From Cardiobacterium hominis (GTDB lineage Bacteria; Pseudomonadota; Gammaproteobacteria; Cardiobacteriales; Cardiobacteriaceae), in assembly GCF_900637305.1 (NCBI RefSeq), contig NZ_LR134365.1, positions 2,100,501 to 2,164,500 of the forward strand: a stretch of 64,000 bases of DNA, given 5' to 3'. Below, one piece after another: positions 18,363 to 27,907 of this stretch. The number at the start of each line of letters is the position of its first letter. Within the stretch, counting starts at the first letter, position 1. Under the pieces are notes generated by a model that was not told the origin of the DNA, made no database searches, and saw only the letters and a program-made list of their open reading frames with translations. A program made the position numbers and the translations under genes.

Positions 18363-19471
18363 TGCGCTTTGACCTGCGAGCCTGGTGCGCGCTCCTGCGT
18401 GCGCCGGGCGTCGGGAGCAAAACCTACCACACGCTTCTGGAAGCCTTCGGCTCGCCGGAAGCGTTTTTTCATGCCCCGACCGCCGACATCCGCAAACGCC
18501 TGCCTAACCTCAGCGCCGACAAAATCGCCGCCTGGCAGGCGATGCTTAACGACCCCGCGGTAAATGCCGACCTTGACTGGCTGCAACAGGGCGATGGGCG
18601 GCACATCATCCCGCTGCATCACCCCGCCTACCCGCCACTCTTGCGCGAAACCGACGACGCACCGCCGCTACTGTTCGTGCATGGCGACGCGGCACTGCTC
18701 GCTTCCACGCAAATCGCCATCGTCGGTAGCCGCAACGCCACCGAACCGGCGCGGCGTACCTGCCACAGCTTCGCGCAGGATTTTGCCCAAGCGGGTATTA
18801 CCGTCACCAGCGGCCTCGCGCTCGGCATCGACGGCGCCGCGCATGAAGGCGCCTTGCGGGGCGGCGGCAAAACCATCGCCGTCGTCGGTACCGGGCTTGA
18901 CCGTGTCTATCCCGCCCGCCACCACGACCTCGCGCACCGCATCAGCGCGCAGGGGGCGATAGTCTCCGAATACCCGATTGGCACCGGCGTGCGCGCCGGC
19001 AACTTTCCGCGTCGCAACCGCATCATCAGCGGTCTCGCCCTCGGCGTACTGGTCGTTGAAGCCTCGGCACAAAGCGGCTCGCTCATCACCGCCCGCCTTG
19101 CCGCCGACCAAGGGCGCGAAGTCTTCGCCATCCCCGGCTCCATTCACAACCCGCTTGCCAAAGGCTGCCACCGCCTCATCAAAGACGGCGCAAAACTGAT
19201 CGAAACCGCACAGGACGTCCTCGAAGAACTCTACCCGCTGGCGCGCGCCAACCTCGAAATGCAGATACAAAGCGCGCCGCCAGCCGCTGAAACAACCGAC
19301 AATGACAGCCATCCGCTGCTGGAAGCAATGGGCTTTGACCCCTGCCGCGTGGACGACCTCGTCGCCCGCCTCGATTTGACGCCCGCAGAAATTTCCGCCA
19401 TGCTGATAATATTCGAGCTGGACGGTCGCGTCGCCGCATTGCCGGGTGGCATGTTCCAGCGCCTCTCCTGA
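18362..19471 (+). CDS. dprA: DNA-processing protein DprA
   Basis: 369 residues. The Rossmann-like DprA fold shows AIVGSRNAT, SGLALGIDGAAHEGAL, IAVVGTGLDRVYPARH, SEYPIGTGVRAGNFPRRNRIISGLA (given here only as landmarks of the known motif order) and GSLITARLAADQGREVFAIPG. A C-terminal winged-helix follows (VDDLVARLDLTPAEISAMLI). DprA loads RecA onto incoming single-stranded DNA during natural transformation. Together with pilT/pilU it suggests that this organism is competent. A SAM-like domain occupies the first 60 residues. Confidence 0.94.
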   Translation: MRFDLRAWCALLRAPGVGSKTYHTLLEAFGSPEAFFHAPTADIRKRLPNLSADKIAAWQAMLNDPAVNADLDWLQQGDGRHIIPLHHPAYPPLLRETDDAPPLLFVHGDAALLASTQIAIVGSRNATEPARRTCHSFAQDFAQAGITVTSGLALGIDGAAHEGALRGGGKTIAVVGTGLDRVYPARHHDLAHRISAQGAIVSEYPIGTGVRAGNFPRRNRIISGLALGVLVVEASAQSGSLITARLAADQGREVFAIPGSIHNPLAKGCHRLIKDGAKLIETAQDVLEELYPLARANLEMQIQSAPPAAETTDNDSHPLLEAMGFDPCRVDDLVARLDLTPAEISAMLIIFELDGRVAALPGGMFQRLS

Positions 19472-19494
19472 CTTACCGGAACAAAAAGCCAGCC

Positions 19495-21867
19495 ATGAGC
19501 AAACACCTCCTCATCGTCGAATCCCCGGCAAAAGCCAAAACCCTGCACAAATACCTCGGCAAAGACTACGAAGTCATGGCCTCCTACGGCCATGTGCGTG
19601 ACCTCGTCCCGAAAAACGGCGCGGTCGATACCGCCGACGACTTCGCCATGCACTACGAAATCATCGAGCGCAACGCCCGCCACGTCAACGAAATCACCAA
19701 AGCGGCGAAAACCGCCGAAAACGTCTACCTCGCAACGGACCCCGATCGCGAAGGCGAAGCCATCTCCTGGCACCTGCGCGAAATCCTGCGCGAACGCGGC
19801 GCGCTCGATAACAAAAACGTCTACCGCGTTGCCTTCCACGAAATCACCCAAAACGCCATCCAGCAAGCCGTCGCCCACCCGCGCCAGCTCGAAATGGACC
19901 TGGTGAACGCACAACAGGCACGGCGCGCGCTGGACTACCTCGTCGGCTTCAACCTCTCGCCGCTCCTGTGGCGCAAAGTCCGCCCCGGCCTCTCCGCCGG
20001 CCGCGTACAATCGCCCGCGTTGCGCATGATCGTCGAACGCGAGCGCGAAATCGAAGCCTTTAACAGCGAAGAATACTGGGATATCGCCGCCGCCATCAGC
20101 TACGGCGGCCAAGAATTCCCCGGCAAACTCACCATTTACGCTGGCGAAAAAACCAAAAAATTCAGCTTCACCAACGCCGCAGACACCCACGCCGCGATAG
20201 ACGCGCTCAAAGCTGCCGCACAAGGCGTGCTCACCGTCGCCGAAGTCGCCAAAAAAGACAGCAAACGCAACCCGGCACCGCCCTTCACCACCTCCACCAT
20301 GCAACAGGCGGCGGCGAACAAACTGCATTTCGGCGCACAAAAAACCATGCGCGTCGCGCAGCGCCTCTACGAAGCAGGCCACATCACCTACATGAGAACC
20401 GACTCGGTCAACCTCGCACAAGAAGCCATCAGCGCCATCCGCACCTGGGTTAGCCAACAATACGGCGCCAACTACCTGCCGGACAAACCGCGCTACTACA
20501 AAACCAAAGCCAAAAACGCGCAAGAAGCGCACGAAGCCATCCGCCCCACCGACTGCGGCCGCGACGCGGCAAGCCTCGGCCTCTCCGGCGACGAACACAA
20601 ACTCTACGAACTCATCCGCAAGCGCGCTATCGCCTCCCAAATGGCCTCCGCCATCCTCGAAAACGTCAGCGCCGACCTCCATGCGGGCGATGACAAAAAC
20701 CAGTTCCGCGCCAGCGGCTCCACCGTCAAATTCCCCGGCTACATGAGCGTGTACCAGGAAGAGCGCGACGACAAAGACGAAGACGACGACAACCGCCTGC
20801 TGCCGCCGATGCAAGCGGGCGACCGCCTGCAACTGCTGGACATCCTCGGCAACCAGCACTTCACCCAGCCGCCGCCACGCTACTCCGAAGCAGCCCTCAT
20901 CAAAGAACTCGAAAACAACGGCATCGGCCGCCCCTCCACCTACGCCAGCATCATCAGCACCCTGCAAGACCGCGAATACGTCGAACAAGAAAACCGCCGC
21001 TTCATCCCGACCACCATCGGCAAAGTCGTCAACGACTTCCTCACCAAACACTTCGAGCGCTACGTTGATTACGACTTCACCGCCCGCCTTGAAGACGACC
21101 TGGACGCCGTCTCGCGCGGCGAGCGCGCGTGGAAACCGCTGCTCGGCGACTTCTGGAGCGCGTTCTCGCACCAGCTTGACGAAAAAAAAGACATCCCGCG
21201 CGAAGAAGTCATGCAGGCGCGCGAACTCGGCACCGACCCGAAAAGCGGCAAACCCGTCAGCGTCCGCTTTGGCCGCTTCGGGCCGTTTGTGCAAATCGGC
21301 AGCAAAGACGACGAAGAAAAACCCCAATTTGCCAGCATCCCGTCTGACCGCAACATGGACGAAATCACCCTGGAAGAAGCGCTGGAATTGTTCAAACTGC
21401 CGCGTGTTGTCGGCCACTCCGAAGAAGATGGCGAAATCGTAACCAGCATTGGCCGCTTCGGCCCCTACGTGCGTTACGGCAAGCGCTACGTCTCCCTGCC
21501 CAAAGAAGAAGACCCGCTCACCATCACGCTTGAGCGCGCACTCGAACTCATCGCCGCCAAAAAAGAAGCCGACAGCCAAAAATACATAAAAGAGATAAAA
21601 CATGGCGACGAAATATTACAAGTATTGAATGGTCGCTTTGGCCCATATGTAAGCAATGGTAGTATTAACGCATCTATCCCAAAAACGATAGAACCGGCCT
21701 CACTCGAACTCGAAGCCGCCCTGGAACTCCTCGAAAAAGCCAAAGAACGCAAAGCCAAGCGGGGAACGACGGGCAAAAGCACCACAAAAACCGCGAAAAA
21801 AGCCAGCACTGCGACAGGGAAGACGAGCCGCAGCAAGGCGACAAAAACAAAAGAGAGCAAAAAATGA
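19495..21867 (+). CDS. topA: DNA topoisomerase I
   Basis: 790 residues, type IA. The toprim domain begins KHLLIVESPAKAKTL and holds the metal-binding ATDPDREGEAISWHL; the catalytic Tyr299 lies in HITYMRTDSVNL. Instead of the zinc fingers of the E. coli enzyme, the C-terminus has three toprim-C repeats (VRFGRFGPFVQIG, SIGRFGPYVRYG, LNGRFGPYVSNG) and a Lys/Thr/Ser-rich tail. It relaxes negative supercoils. A patch at about 21583-21693 uses AT-rich rare codons (ATA three times, TTA, GTA) unlike the rest. The stop overlaps the MarR start in ATGA. Confidence 0.95.
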   Translation: MSKHLLIVESPAKAKTLHKYLGKDYEVMASYGHVRDLVPKNGAVDTADDFAMHYEIIERNARHVNEITKAAKTAENVYLATDPDREGEAISWHLREILRERGALDNKNVYRVAFHEITQNAIQQAVAHPRQLEMDLVNAQQARRALDYLVGFNLSPLLWRKVRPGLSAGRVQSPALRMIVEREREIEAFNSEEYWDIAAAISYGGQEFPGKLTIYAGEKTKKFSFTNAADTHAAIDALKAAAQGVLTVAEVAKKDSKRNPAPPFTTSTMQQAAANKLHFGAQKTMRVAQRLYEAGHITYMRTDSVNLAQEAISAIRTWVSQQYGANYLPDKPRYYKTKAKNAQEAHEAIRPTDCGRDAASLGLSGDEHKLYELIRKRAIASQMASAILENVSADLHAGDDKNQFRASGSTVKFPGYMSVYQEERDDKDEDDDNRLLPPMQAGDRLQLLDILGNQHFTQPPPRYSEAALIKELENNGIGRPSTYASIISTLQDREYVEQENRRFIPTTIGKVVNDFLTKHFERYVDYDFTARLEDDLDAVSRGERAWKPLLGDFWSAFSHQLDEKKDIPREEVMQARELGTDPKSGKPVSVRFGRFGPFVQIGSKDDEEKPQFASIPSDRNMDEITLEEALELFKLPRVVGHSEEDGEIVTSIGRFGPYVRYGKRYVSLPKEEDPLTITLERALELIAAKKEADSQKYIKEIKHGDEILQVLNGRFGPYVSNGSINASIPKTIEPASLELEAALELLEKAKERKAKRGTTGKSTTKTAKKASTATGKTSRSKATKTKESKK

Positions 21868-22316
21868 TAGACCCGCAAGAACACAGCCTGGACGACCTGC
21901 GCCACGGCTTCGGCTTCCTCATGCACGACACCACGCGCCTGATGAACCGCTACTACGACCGGCGCGTGCGCATCTACGGCATCAGCCGTACCCAATGGAC
22001 GCTTTTGACCTACCTCTCGCGCTACGAAGGGGTCAGCCAGACGCGGCTCGCCGAATACATGGATCTGGCGCCGATGACGCTCACCCGGCAAATCGACAAA
22101 CTCGAACGCGAAGGACTGCTGGACCGCCGTCAGGATCCGCAAGACCGCCGCACCAACCTCATCTTCCTCACCGAAAAAAGCCAGCCGCTGATGAACCACA
22201 TGCACGAAATCGCGGTAGAGGCCAAAGAAGCGGCGCTGAAAAACTTCAACGAAGGTGAACGCGAAATCCTGCGCGACTACCTCGTGCGCATGCGGGAAAA
22301 CATGGCCTCCGCCTGA
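21864..22316 (+). CDS. MarR family transcriptional regulator
   Basis: 150 residues. The winged-helix core runs GISRTQWTLLTYLSRYEGVS, TRLAEYMDLAPMTLTRQIDK (recognition helix) and LDRRQDPQDRRTNLIFLTEK, where DxRDRR is the MarR wing motif. It is therefore a dimeric DNA-binding repressor or activator that often senses phenolic or membrane-active compounds. The start overlaps the topA stop by four bases, so it may be co-translated with topA. A strong terminator follows. The EamA exporter gene immediately downstream is a possible target, by position only. Confidence 0.88.
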   Translation: MIDPQEHSLDDLRHGFGFLMHDTTRLMNRYYDRRVRIYGISRTQWTLLTYLSRYEGVSQTRLAEYMDLAPMTLTRQIDKLEREGLLDRRQDPQDRRTNLIFLTEKSQPLMNHMHEIAVEAKEAALKNFNEGEREILRDYLVRMRENMASA

Positions 22317-22332
22317 ACCGCTCCCCATTCTC

Positions 22333-22360
22333 GAAAAGCCCGCAACTGCGGGCTTTTCAG
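22333..22360 (+). terminator. Rho-independent terminator after the MarR gene
   Basis: gaaaagcccg / cgggcttttc form a 10-bp stem around caactg (22333-22358). The U-tract is part of the stem's right arm. It separates the topA-MarR unit from the EamA gene. Confidence 0.8.
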
Positions 22361-22382
22361 CGCTGCAAAACCTGCCACCGAT

Positions 22383-23255
22383 ATGACCCACCGCCTCCTG
22401 CCGTTCCTCATGACCGCCCTTGCGCCGCTCATCTGGGGTTCAACTTACCTCGTCACGACCACATACCTCCCGCCTGAGCGTCCGCTCACCGCTGCTGTCC
22501 TGCGCGCCTTGCCTGCCGGACTGCTCCTGCTGCTATGGACACGCGAATGGCCGCGTCGCCAAGAAGTCGCCCGACTTATCGTTCTTGGCATCCTCAACAT
22601 CGGTCTGTTTCAGGCGATGCTGTTCATCTCCGCCTACCGTCTGCCGGGCGGATTGGCCGCTATTCTCAATTCCACCCAAACCTTGTGGGTACTTGCCTTT
22701 ATGGCGCTTGCGGGCACACGACCGCCGCGGCTGGCGTGGCTTTCGGCCGCACTTGGTGTTATCGGTATTGTGCTACTCGTCGCCTCGCCGCAAACACAGC
22801 TGGATTCCCTCGGCATCGCAGCGGCACTCTGTGCGGCGTTGTCCATGGCAGCGGGCATCATCTTCACCAAACGCTGGCATCTGCACCTCTCCGTACTGGC
22901 GCTGACGGGTTGGCAACTTTGTATCGGCGGACTATGCCTGCTGCCGTTTGCCCTTTGGTATGAGCCGCCTTTGCCTGCGCTTGGCGCGCGCCATATCGGC
23001 GGTTACCTGTACCTGAGCTTATGCGGAGCATTGCTTGCCTACGTCCTCTTTTTTCGCGGTGTCCGCCATCTCTCGCCTGCGACCGTTACCTCGTTGGGGC
23101 TGCTCAGCCCGCTCTGCGCCTTCGCTCTTGGCTGGATTTTCCTCGACCAACACTTTGGCTGGCGTGCGATTACCGGTTTTGCGCTGGTACTGGCATCCAT
23201 TTACGGCGTGCAGCGGGCGACGGCGTGCATGGCAAAGTCGCAGTCAATGGTGTGA
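22383..23255 (+). CDS. EamA/DMT family transporter
   Basis: 290 residues with about ten hydrophobic helices in two similar halves, as in drug/metabolite transporters. WGSTYLVTTTYLPP in helix 1 and AILNSTQTLWVLAF in helix 4 are typical, and the second half ends LSPATVTSLGLLSPLCAFALGWIFL. It probably exports amino acids or small metabolites through the inner membrane; the substrate is unknown. The last 18 codons overlap the opposite-strand end of the DUF4272 gene by 55 bases. The stop may have moved, since the tail RATACMAKSQSMV is not obviously transmembrane. Confidence 0.86.
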   Translation: MTHRLLPFLMTALAPLIWGSTYLVTTTYLPPERPLTAAVLRALPAGLLLLLWTREWPRRQEVARLIVLGILNIGLFQAMLFISAYRLPGGLAAILNSTQTLWVLAFMALAGTRPPRLAWLSAALGVIGIVLLVASPQTQLDSLGIAAALCAALSMAAGIIFTKRWHLHLSVLALTGWQLCIGGLCLLPFALWYEPPLPALGARHIGGYLYLSLCGALLAYVLFFRGVRHLSPATVTSLGLLSPLCAFALGWIFLDQHFGWRAITGFALVLASIYGVQRATACMAKSQSMV

Positions 23256-23647
23256 TCGGGGTAGTCCAGGGTTGCGACGATGCCGAGCGCCCAGAGCAGT
23301 ATCCAGTAGGCTTCGTATTTCCACACCATGTTGATGTTGTCCTGTTCGCTGGCGCGGGCGGCAAAAACCATGCTTTCGTTGGGCGTGATGCCGTCGGTAA
23401 CACCCTATTGTTCGAGGCGGTCGTGACACCAGGCGGCGCCGGCCTCGCTGTAGCTGCCGTCGTGTTGGGCAAAGGCCGCCTGGATGGCAATCAGGCAGGC
23501 GATGGCGCGGCGCGCGATTTCTTCCGCGCTGCGGATGCGCGCTGCGTCTGCCGCTTCAATAACGGGCAGACTGTCGAGACAGGGAATGCCGCGCGCTTGC
23601 AGTTTGGCGATGGAAGCGGCTTTGCGGGTTTCAGGGCTTTTCGGCAT
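23201..23647 (-). pseudogene. DUF4272 protein gene interrupted by an in-frame TAG
   Basis: From ATG 23647 (GGAGA ribosome site) the frame reads PETRKAASIAKLQARGIP, LPVIEAADAARIRSAEEIARR, the DUF4272 N-terminal pattern. It meets TAG at 23405-23407 after DRLEQ. The same frame then continues for 67 codons, GVTDGITPNESMVFAARA and VWKYEAYWILLWALG, the conserved second half of the family, and ends at TAA 23201-23203. There is no frameshift: a single stop codon splits an otherwise intact 148-codon gene. The family's function is unknown. Its 3' end overlaps the EamA gene. Confidence 0.82.
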
Positions 23648-23700
23648 GGGATTCTCCGGTAAAGGTTCGGGCGGCACTATGCCAGCAAGCCTCTGCTTCC

Positions 23701-23754
23701 TTATCTAGCAATCCACACAACGCCCTGTGCGGCGTTGCGTGTACCGCTAGATAA
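23701..23754. repeat. Long imperfect hairpin with TTATCTAGC/GCTAGATAA ends
   Basis: The ends ttatctagc (23701-23709) and gctagataa (23746-23754) are perfect inverted repeats, and the interior (cacaacgcc / ggcgttgcgtg) pairs imperfectly. It lies upstream of the hydrolase gene and downstream of no clear gene. It may be a folded remnant of a small mobile element; CTAG near each end recalls the CTAG-flanked repeats elsewhere in the window. Confidence 0.5.
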
Positions 23755-23823
23755 CCAAAGCCTCACGCAACCTGACGGCGAAATTTGTACCATGACGCCA
23801 CGCCAACCTCGCCGGAAACACTT

Positions 23824-24480
23824 ATGCCTAACGACGCCCCCGCCAAAGTCCTTCTCGTGCATGGCCTTTTCATGCGCGCCACCATGCTGCGCCCGATGAT
23901 GGCACAACTGCGCCGTCGCGGTTACCAGTGCCTCGCGCTCACCTACCCAACACGCACGCAAACGCTGCACGACAGCGTCGCCCGCCACCTACCGCAGATT
24001 CAGGATTTTGCCGGCGACGCCCCGCTCCATGCCATCGGCCACAGCCTCGGCGGCCTTTACCTCCGCCATCTGCGCCAGCAATGGCCGCAGGGACTGGCGC
24101 GCGGCCGCGTCGTCACCCTCGGCACGCCGCATCTGGGCAGCAAGGTGGGGCGCTATTTTCACGAACACCCCTGGCGCCGCCGCATTCTCGGCCACTGCTG
24201 GGAGCAGGGGCTGGATGGCGAGGCGCCGCCGTGGGACAGCACCATCCCGCTACTCAGCATCGCTGGCACAAAGGCCATCGGCGTGGGCAATGCGCTGCAT
24301 ATTTTCGCTGCCGACGAGCCGAACGACGGCACGGTTGCGGTCAGCGAAACGGAACTGCCACAAGCCGCCGCCTTTTACCGCTTGCCGACCTCGCACAGCG
24401 CGTTGCAATTTGACCGCAAGGCGGCGTTACTCGCCGACCGTTGGTTTCGCAGCCTGCCGCTCGCAGATAAAAACGCTTAA
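23824..24480 (+). CDS. Alpha/beta-hydrolase, lipase or acyltransferase-like
   Basis: 218 residues from ATG 23824. VLLVHGLFMRATM supplies the oxyanion HG motif, HAIGHSLGGLYLRHL is the nucleophile elbow (GHSLG), and VVTLGTPHLGSKVG is a common lipase segment. NDGTVAVSETELP probably holds the acid residue and PTSHSALQF the catalytic His. There is no signal peptide, so it is probably cytoplasmic. It may hydrolyse lipid or ester substrates; the substrate is not evident. An upstream in-frame ATG at 23785 would add 13 residues. Confidence 0.82.
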   Translation: MPNDAPAKVLLVHGLFMRATMLRPMMAQLRRRGYQCLALTYPTRTQTLHDSVARHLPQIQDFAGDAPLHAIGHSLGGLYLRHLRQQWPQGLARGRVVTLGTPHLGSKVGRYFHEHPWRRRILGHCWEQGLDGEAPPWDSTIPLLSIAGTKAIGVGNALHIFAADEPNDGTVAVSETELPQAAAFYRLPTSHSALQFDRKAALLADRWFRSLPLADKNA

Positions 24481-24514
24481 TAATCATCCGTCTAAAAAAG
24501 TTTTTATTGTCCGC

Positions 24515-24544
24515 CTTGAAAGCGCCGCGCCCTAACCCTATCTA
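24515..24544 (+). promoter_or_regulatory. Heat-shock (sigma-32 type) promoter for groESL
   Basis: CTTGAA at 24515-24520 is followed after 15 bases by CCCTATCTA at 24536-24544, close to the sigma-32 consensus CTTGAA-N13-17-CCCCATnTa. It lies about 70 bases upstream of the groES start. No CIRCE inverted repeat is visible, so control by HrcA is unlikely here. Confidence 0.7.
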
Positions 24545-24615
24545 GGGCGTTGTGTCATTAAACACCCCCGCGACAGCGGGATTTTTCATCTATCTATCTT
24601 TTCAGGAGCTCATTC

Positions 24616-24900
24616 ATGAACCTTCGCCCTCTGCACGATCGCGTGATCGTCAAACGTCAGGAAAAAGAAACCACCACCGCCGGCGGCATCGTCCTCGCCA
24701 GCAGCGCTGCCGAAAAGCCGTCTGAAGGCGTCGTTGTCGCCGTTGGCCCGGGCAAGAGCAAGCACGGCGAAGTCCGCCCGCTGGATGTCAAAGTTGGCGA
24801 CCGCGTGCTGTTCGGCAAGTTTTCCGGCTCGGAAGTGAAAGTTGATGGCGAGGATTACGTCATCATGCGTGAAGAAGAAATTTTTGCCGTTATTCAATAA
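24616..24900 (+). CDS. groES: Co-chaperonin GroES
   Basis: 94 residues: [20 protein letters not shown] at the start, then the mobile loop [14 protein letters not shown], and [26 protein letters not shown] at the end. It is the seven-fold lid that caps GroEL during protein folding. AGGAG lies 8 bases upstream. The leader between the promoter and the start holds a small hairpin (cccgcgacagcggg) followed by attttt, which might act as a partial attenuator. Co-transcribed with groEL 26 bases downstream. Confidence 0.98.
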   Translation: MNLRPLHDRVIVKRQEKETTTAGGIVLASSAAEKPSEGVVVAVGPGKSKHGEVRPLDVKVGDRVLFGKFSGSEVKVDGEDYVIMREEEIFAVIQ

Positions 24901-24923
24901 TTCATAAACCATTCAGGAGTTAA

Positions 24924-26567
<1,644 letters not shown>

Positions 26568-26576
26568 GCCCTGCGC

Positions 26577-26789
26577 CTAGGGCGTGTTGACAATTGAGAC
26601 ATCCCCCTCCCCCGCGGAGCGGGGGAGGGTCGGGGAGGGGGTATAAAAAGTCGCGTAGCGACGGCATTATTCAAAACGAGGTAGTCCTCAAACGTATGTT
26701 GTCATGCGAGGTTTGATTATCCTGCCCTCACCCCAACCCCTCTCCCAGAGGGAGAGGGGTTCGTTTGTCAAATTGTCAACAGCCTCTAG
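26577..26789. mobile_element. Non-autonomous MITE-like element flanked by CTAG
   Basis: CTAG at 26577-26580 and 26786-26789 flank about 205 bases with inverted ends ggcgtgttgacaatt (left) and, in complement, aggctgttgacaatt (right). The inside is two C-rich hairpin repeats and no gene. A related element with the same flanks and ends is at 41080-41270. CTAG duplication fits the YTAR targets of IS5-type transposases, but no such transposase is in the window. Confidence 0.75.
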
Positions 26790-26810
26790 CGCATTCCCGC
26801 ACCAACGCGA

Positions 26811-26841
26811 AACCGGACACTGCAAAGTGTCCGGTTTTTTT
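26811..26841 (+). terminator. Strong terminator of the groESL operon
   Basis: aaccggacact / agtgtccggtt form an 11-bp perfect stem with a gcaa loop (26811-26836), followed by a T-run. It lies about 245 bases after the groEL stop because the MITE-like element has been inserted before it. Confidence 0.9.
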
Positions 26842-26940
26842 GTGTGCGCGGAAAAACCATGCAGCACGGACAGAAATGGCCGATAATCGCCATGACAAGA
26901 CAGCTTGCCTTGTCGTAATTTTTCAGAAAAGGATTGAAAT

Positions 26941-27852
26941 ATGAAGAAATTACCCCTTAAGTCCCCCATGCTGGTGCTCGCGCTGTTGCCGCTTTTACTC
27001 GCTGCCTGCGGTGGCAGTGATGACAAGGACAGCGGCGCAAACAGCAATAATCCGGCCGACCCGCAAGCCGGTGCAACGCAAAAATCCAAACACCCGCCCA
27101 TCCCCGATACCGGCGTCGCGCCGCCCAATGACGAAGAAAAAGCCGCATTCAACGCGAGCAAAATCTCCATTGAACCCTACAACGCCCTCAATGGCGCCAA
27201 ACCTGCGCCGTTCCTGATTACGGCGGAAGATGGCACGCCGACCCGCGGCTTTGACGGCGAAAACGCACAACGCGATTTCAGCAAACTGCCTTCTGGCTTT
27301 ACCTCCGTGAAAGGCACGCTGACTCTGGTCAAGAACGATAATAACGGCGGCACCAACCCGACGCCTACCCCACCGAAGAAAGACGACAAGGACAACCAGG
27401 CCGTCACCCTGCGCAGCTACCAGGGCTTCCGCAGCGGGGTCGTTGTTGGTTACTACGATGCGGGCGGCGTTGCCAGCAGCGACACTTACGGCATCACCAC
27501 GCCCGTTGCGCAAATCCCCGTGAGCGGCAAGGCAACCTATACCGGCGCCGCCTTTGACCGCCTCGACCGCGGCACCTTCATCTACAACGTGGATTTCGCC
27601 ACCCGACAAGGCGATGGCCGCATCGAAAACATCAGCCGCTTTGGCATGATCACGCTGAAAAACGCAGCGCTGACCGAGATGAACGGCGGCTTCGGCGTGA
27701 CCGGCAACGCCAGCGACCGCTATAAACAGCCGTTGGTTTATCAGGCGATGTTTTACGGCAACCGCGCGGAAGAAATGGCCGGACAGGTGGTTAATACCGA
27801 CAACCGCGATGTCGTCGGCTTCCACGGGGCGCGCGGCGATATCGTCCAGTAA
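26941..27852 (+). CDS. Surface lipoprotein with TbpB-like beta-barrel domain (candidate)
   Basis: 303 residues. The signal peptide ends in a lipobox LLAAC, with Cys at about residue 22, followed by a Gly/Ser/Asp-rich linker (GGSDDKDSGANSNN) typical of lipoproteins exported to the outer surface. The C-terminal half (YTGAAFDRLDRG, YNVDFATRQGDGRIENI, GGFGVTGN, AMFYGNRAEEMAGQVV, VGFHGARGD) matches the small beta-barrel found in TbpB-like and Slam-dependent lipoproteins. It may bind a host protein or metal ligand. No receptor or Slam gene is adjacent. AAGGA lies before the ATG. Family assignment is by pattern only. Confidence 0.68.
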   Translation: MKKLPLKSPMLVLALLPLLLAACGGSDDKDSGANSNNPADPQAGATQKSKHPPIPDTGVAPPNDEEKAAFNASKISIEPYNALNGAKPAPFLITAEDGTPTRGFDGENAQRDFSKLPSGFTSVKGTLTLVKNDNNGGTNPTPTPPKKDDKDNQAVTLRSYQGFRSGVVVGYYDAGGVASSDTYGITTPVAQIPVSGKATYTGAAFDRLDRGTFIYNVDFATRQGDGRIENISRFGMITLKNAALTEMNGGFGVTGNASDRYKQPLVYQAMFYGNRAEEMAGQVVNTDNRDVVGFHGARGDIVQ

Positions 27853-27866
27853 GCGCGTCTGTTCGC

Positions 27867-27898
27867 ATAAAAAACGCCGGATATCCGGCGTTTTTTAT
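27867..27898. terminator. Bidirectional terminator between convergent genes
   Basis: aaaaaacgccgg at atccggcgtttttt forms a palindrome with A- and T-runs on both sides (27869-27896). It can end both the lipoprotein mRNA and the tsaD-membrane protein mRNA. Confidence 0.88.
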
Positions 27899-27907
27899 GG
27901 ATGCGGT

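Noticed and set aside
19231..21603. 790-codon open frame opposite dprA/topA
   Set aside because: Antisense shadow of topA with Phe/Val/Gly-rich, non-domain sequence.
23405..23407. TAG in the DUF4272 gene as programmed recoding
   Set aside because: No flanking read-through signal or structure that I can recognise; a plain nonsense change is simpler.
24717..24726. GCCGTCTGAA, identical to the neisserial DNA uptake sequence, inside groES
   Set aside because: I noticed only one copy and it is in coding sequence; a functional uptake signal would be repeated many times.
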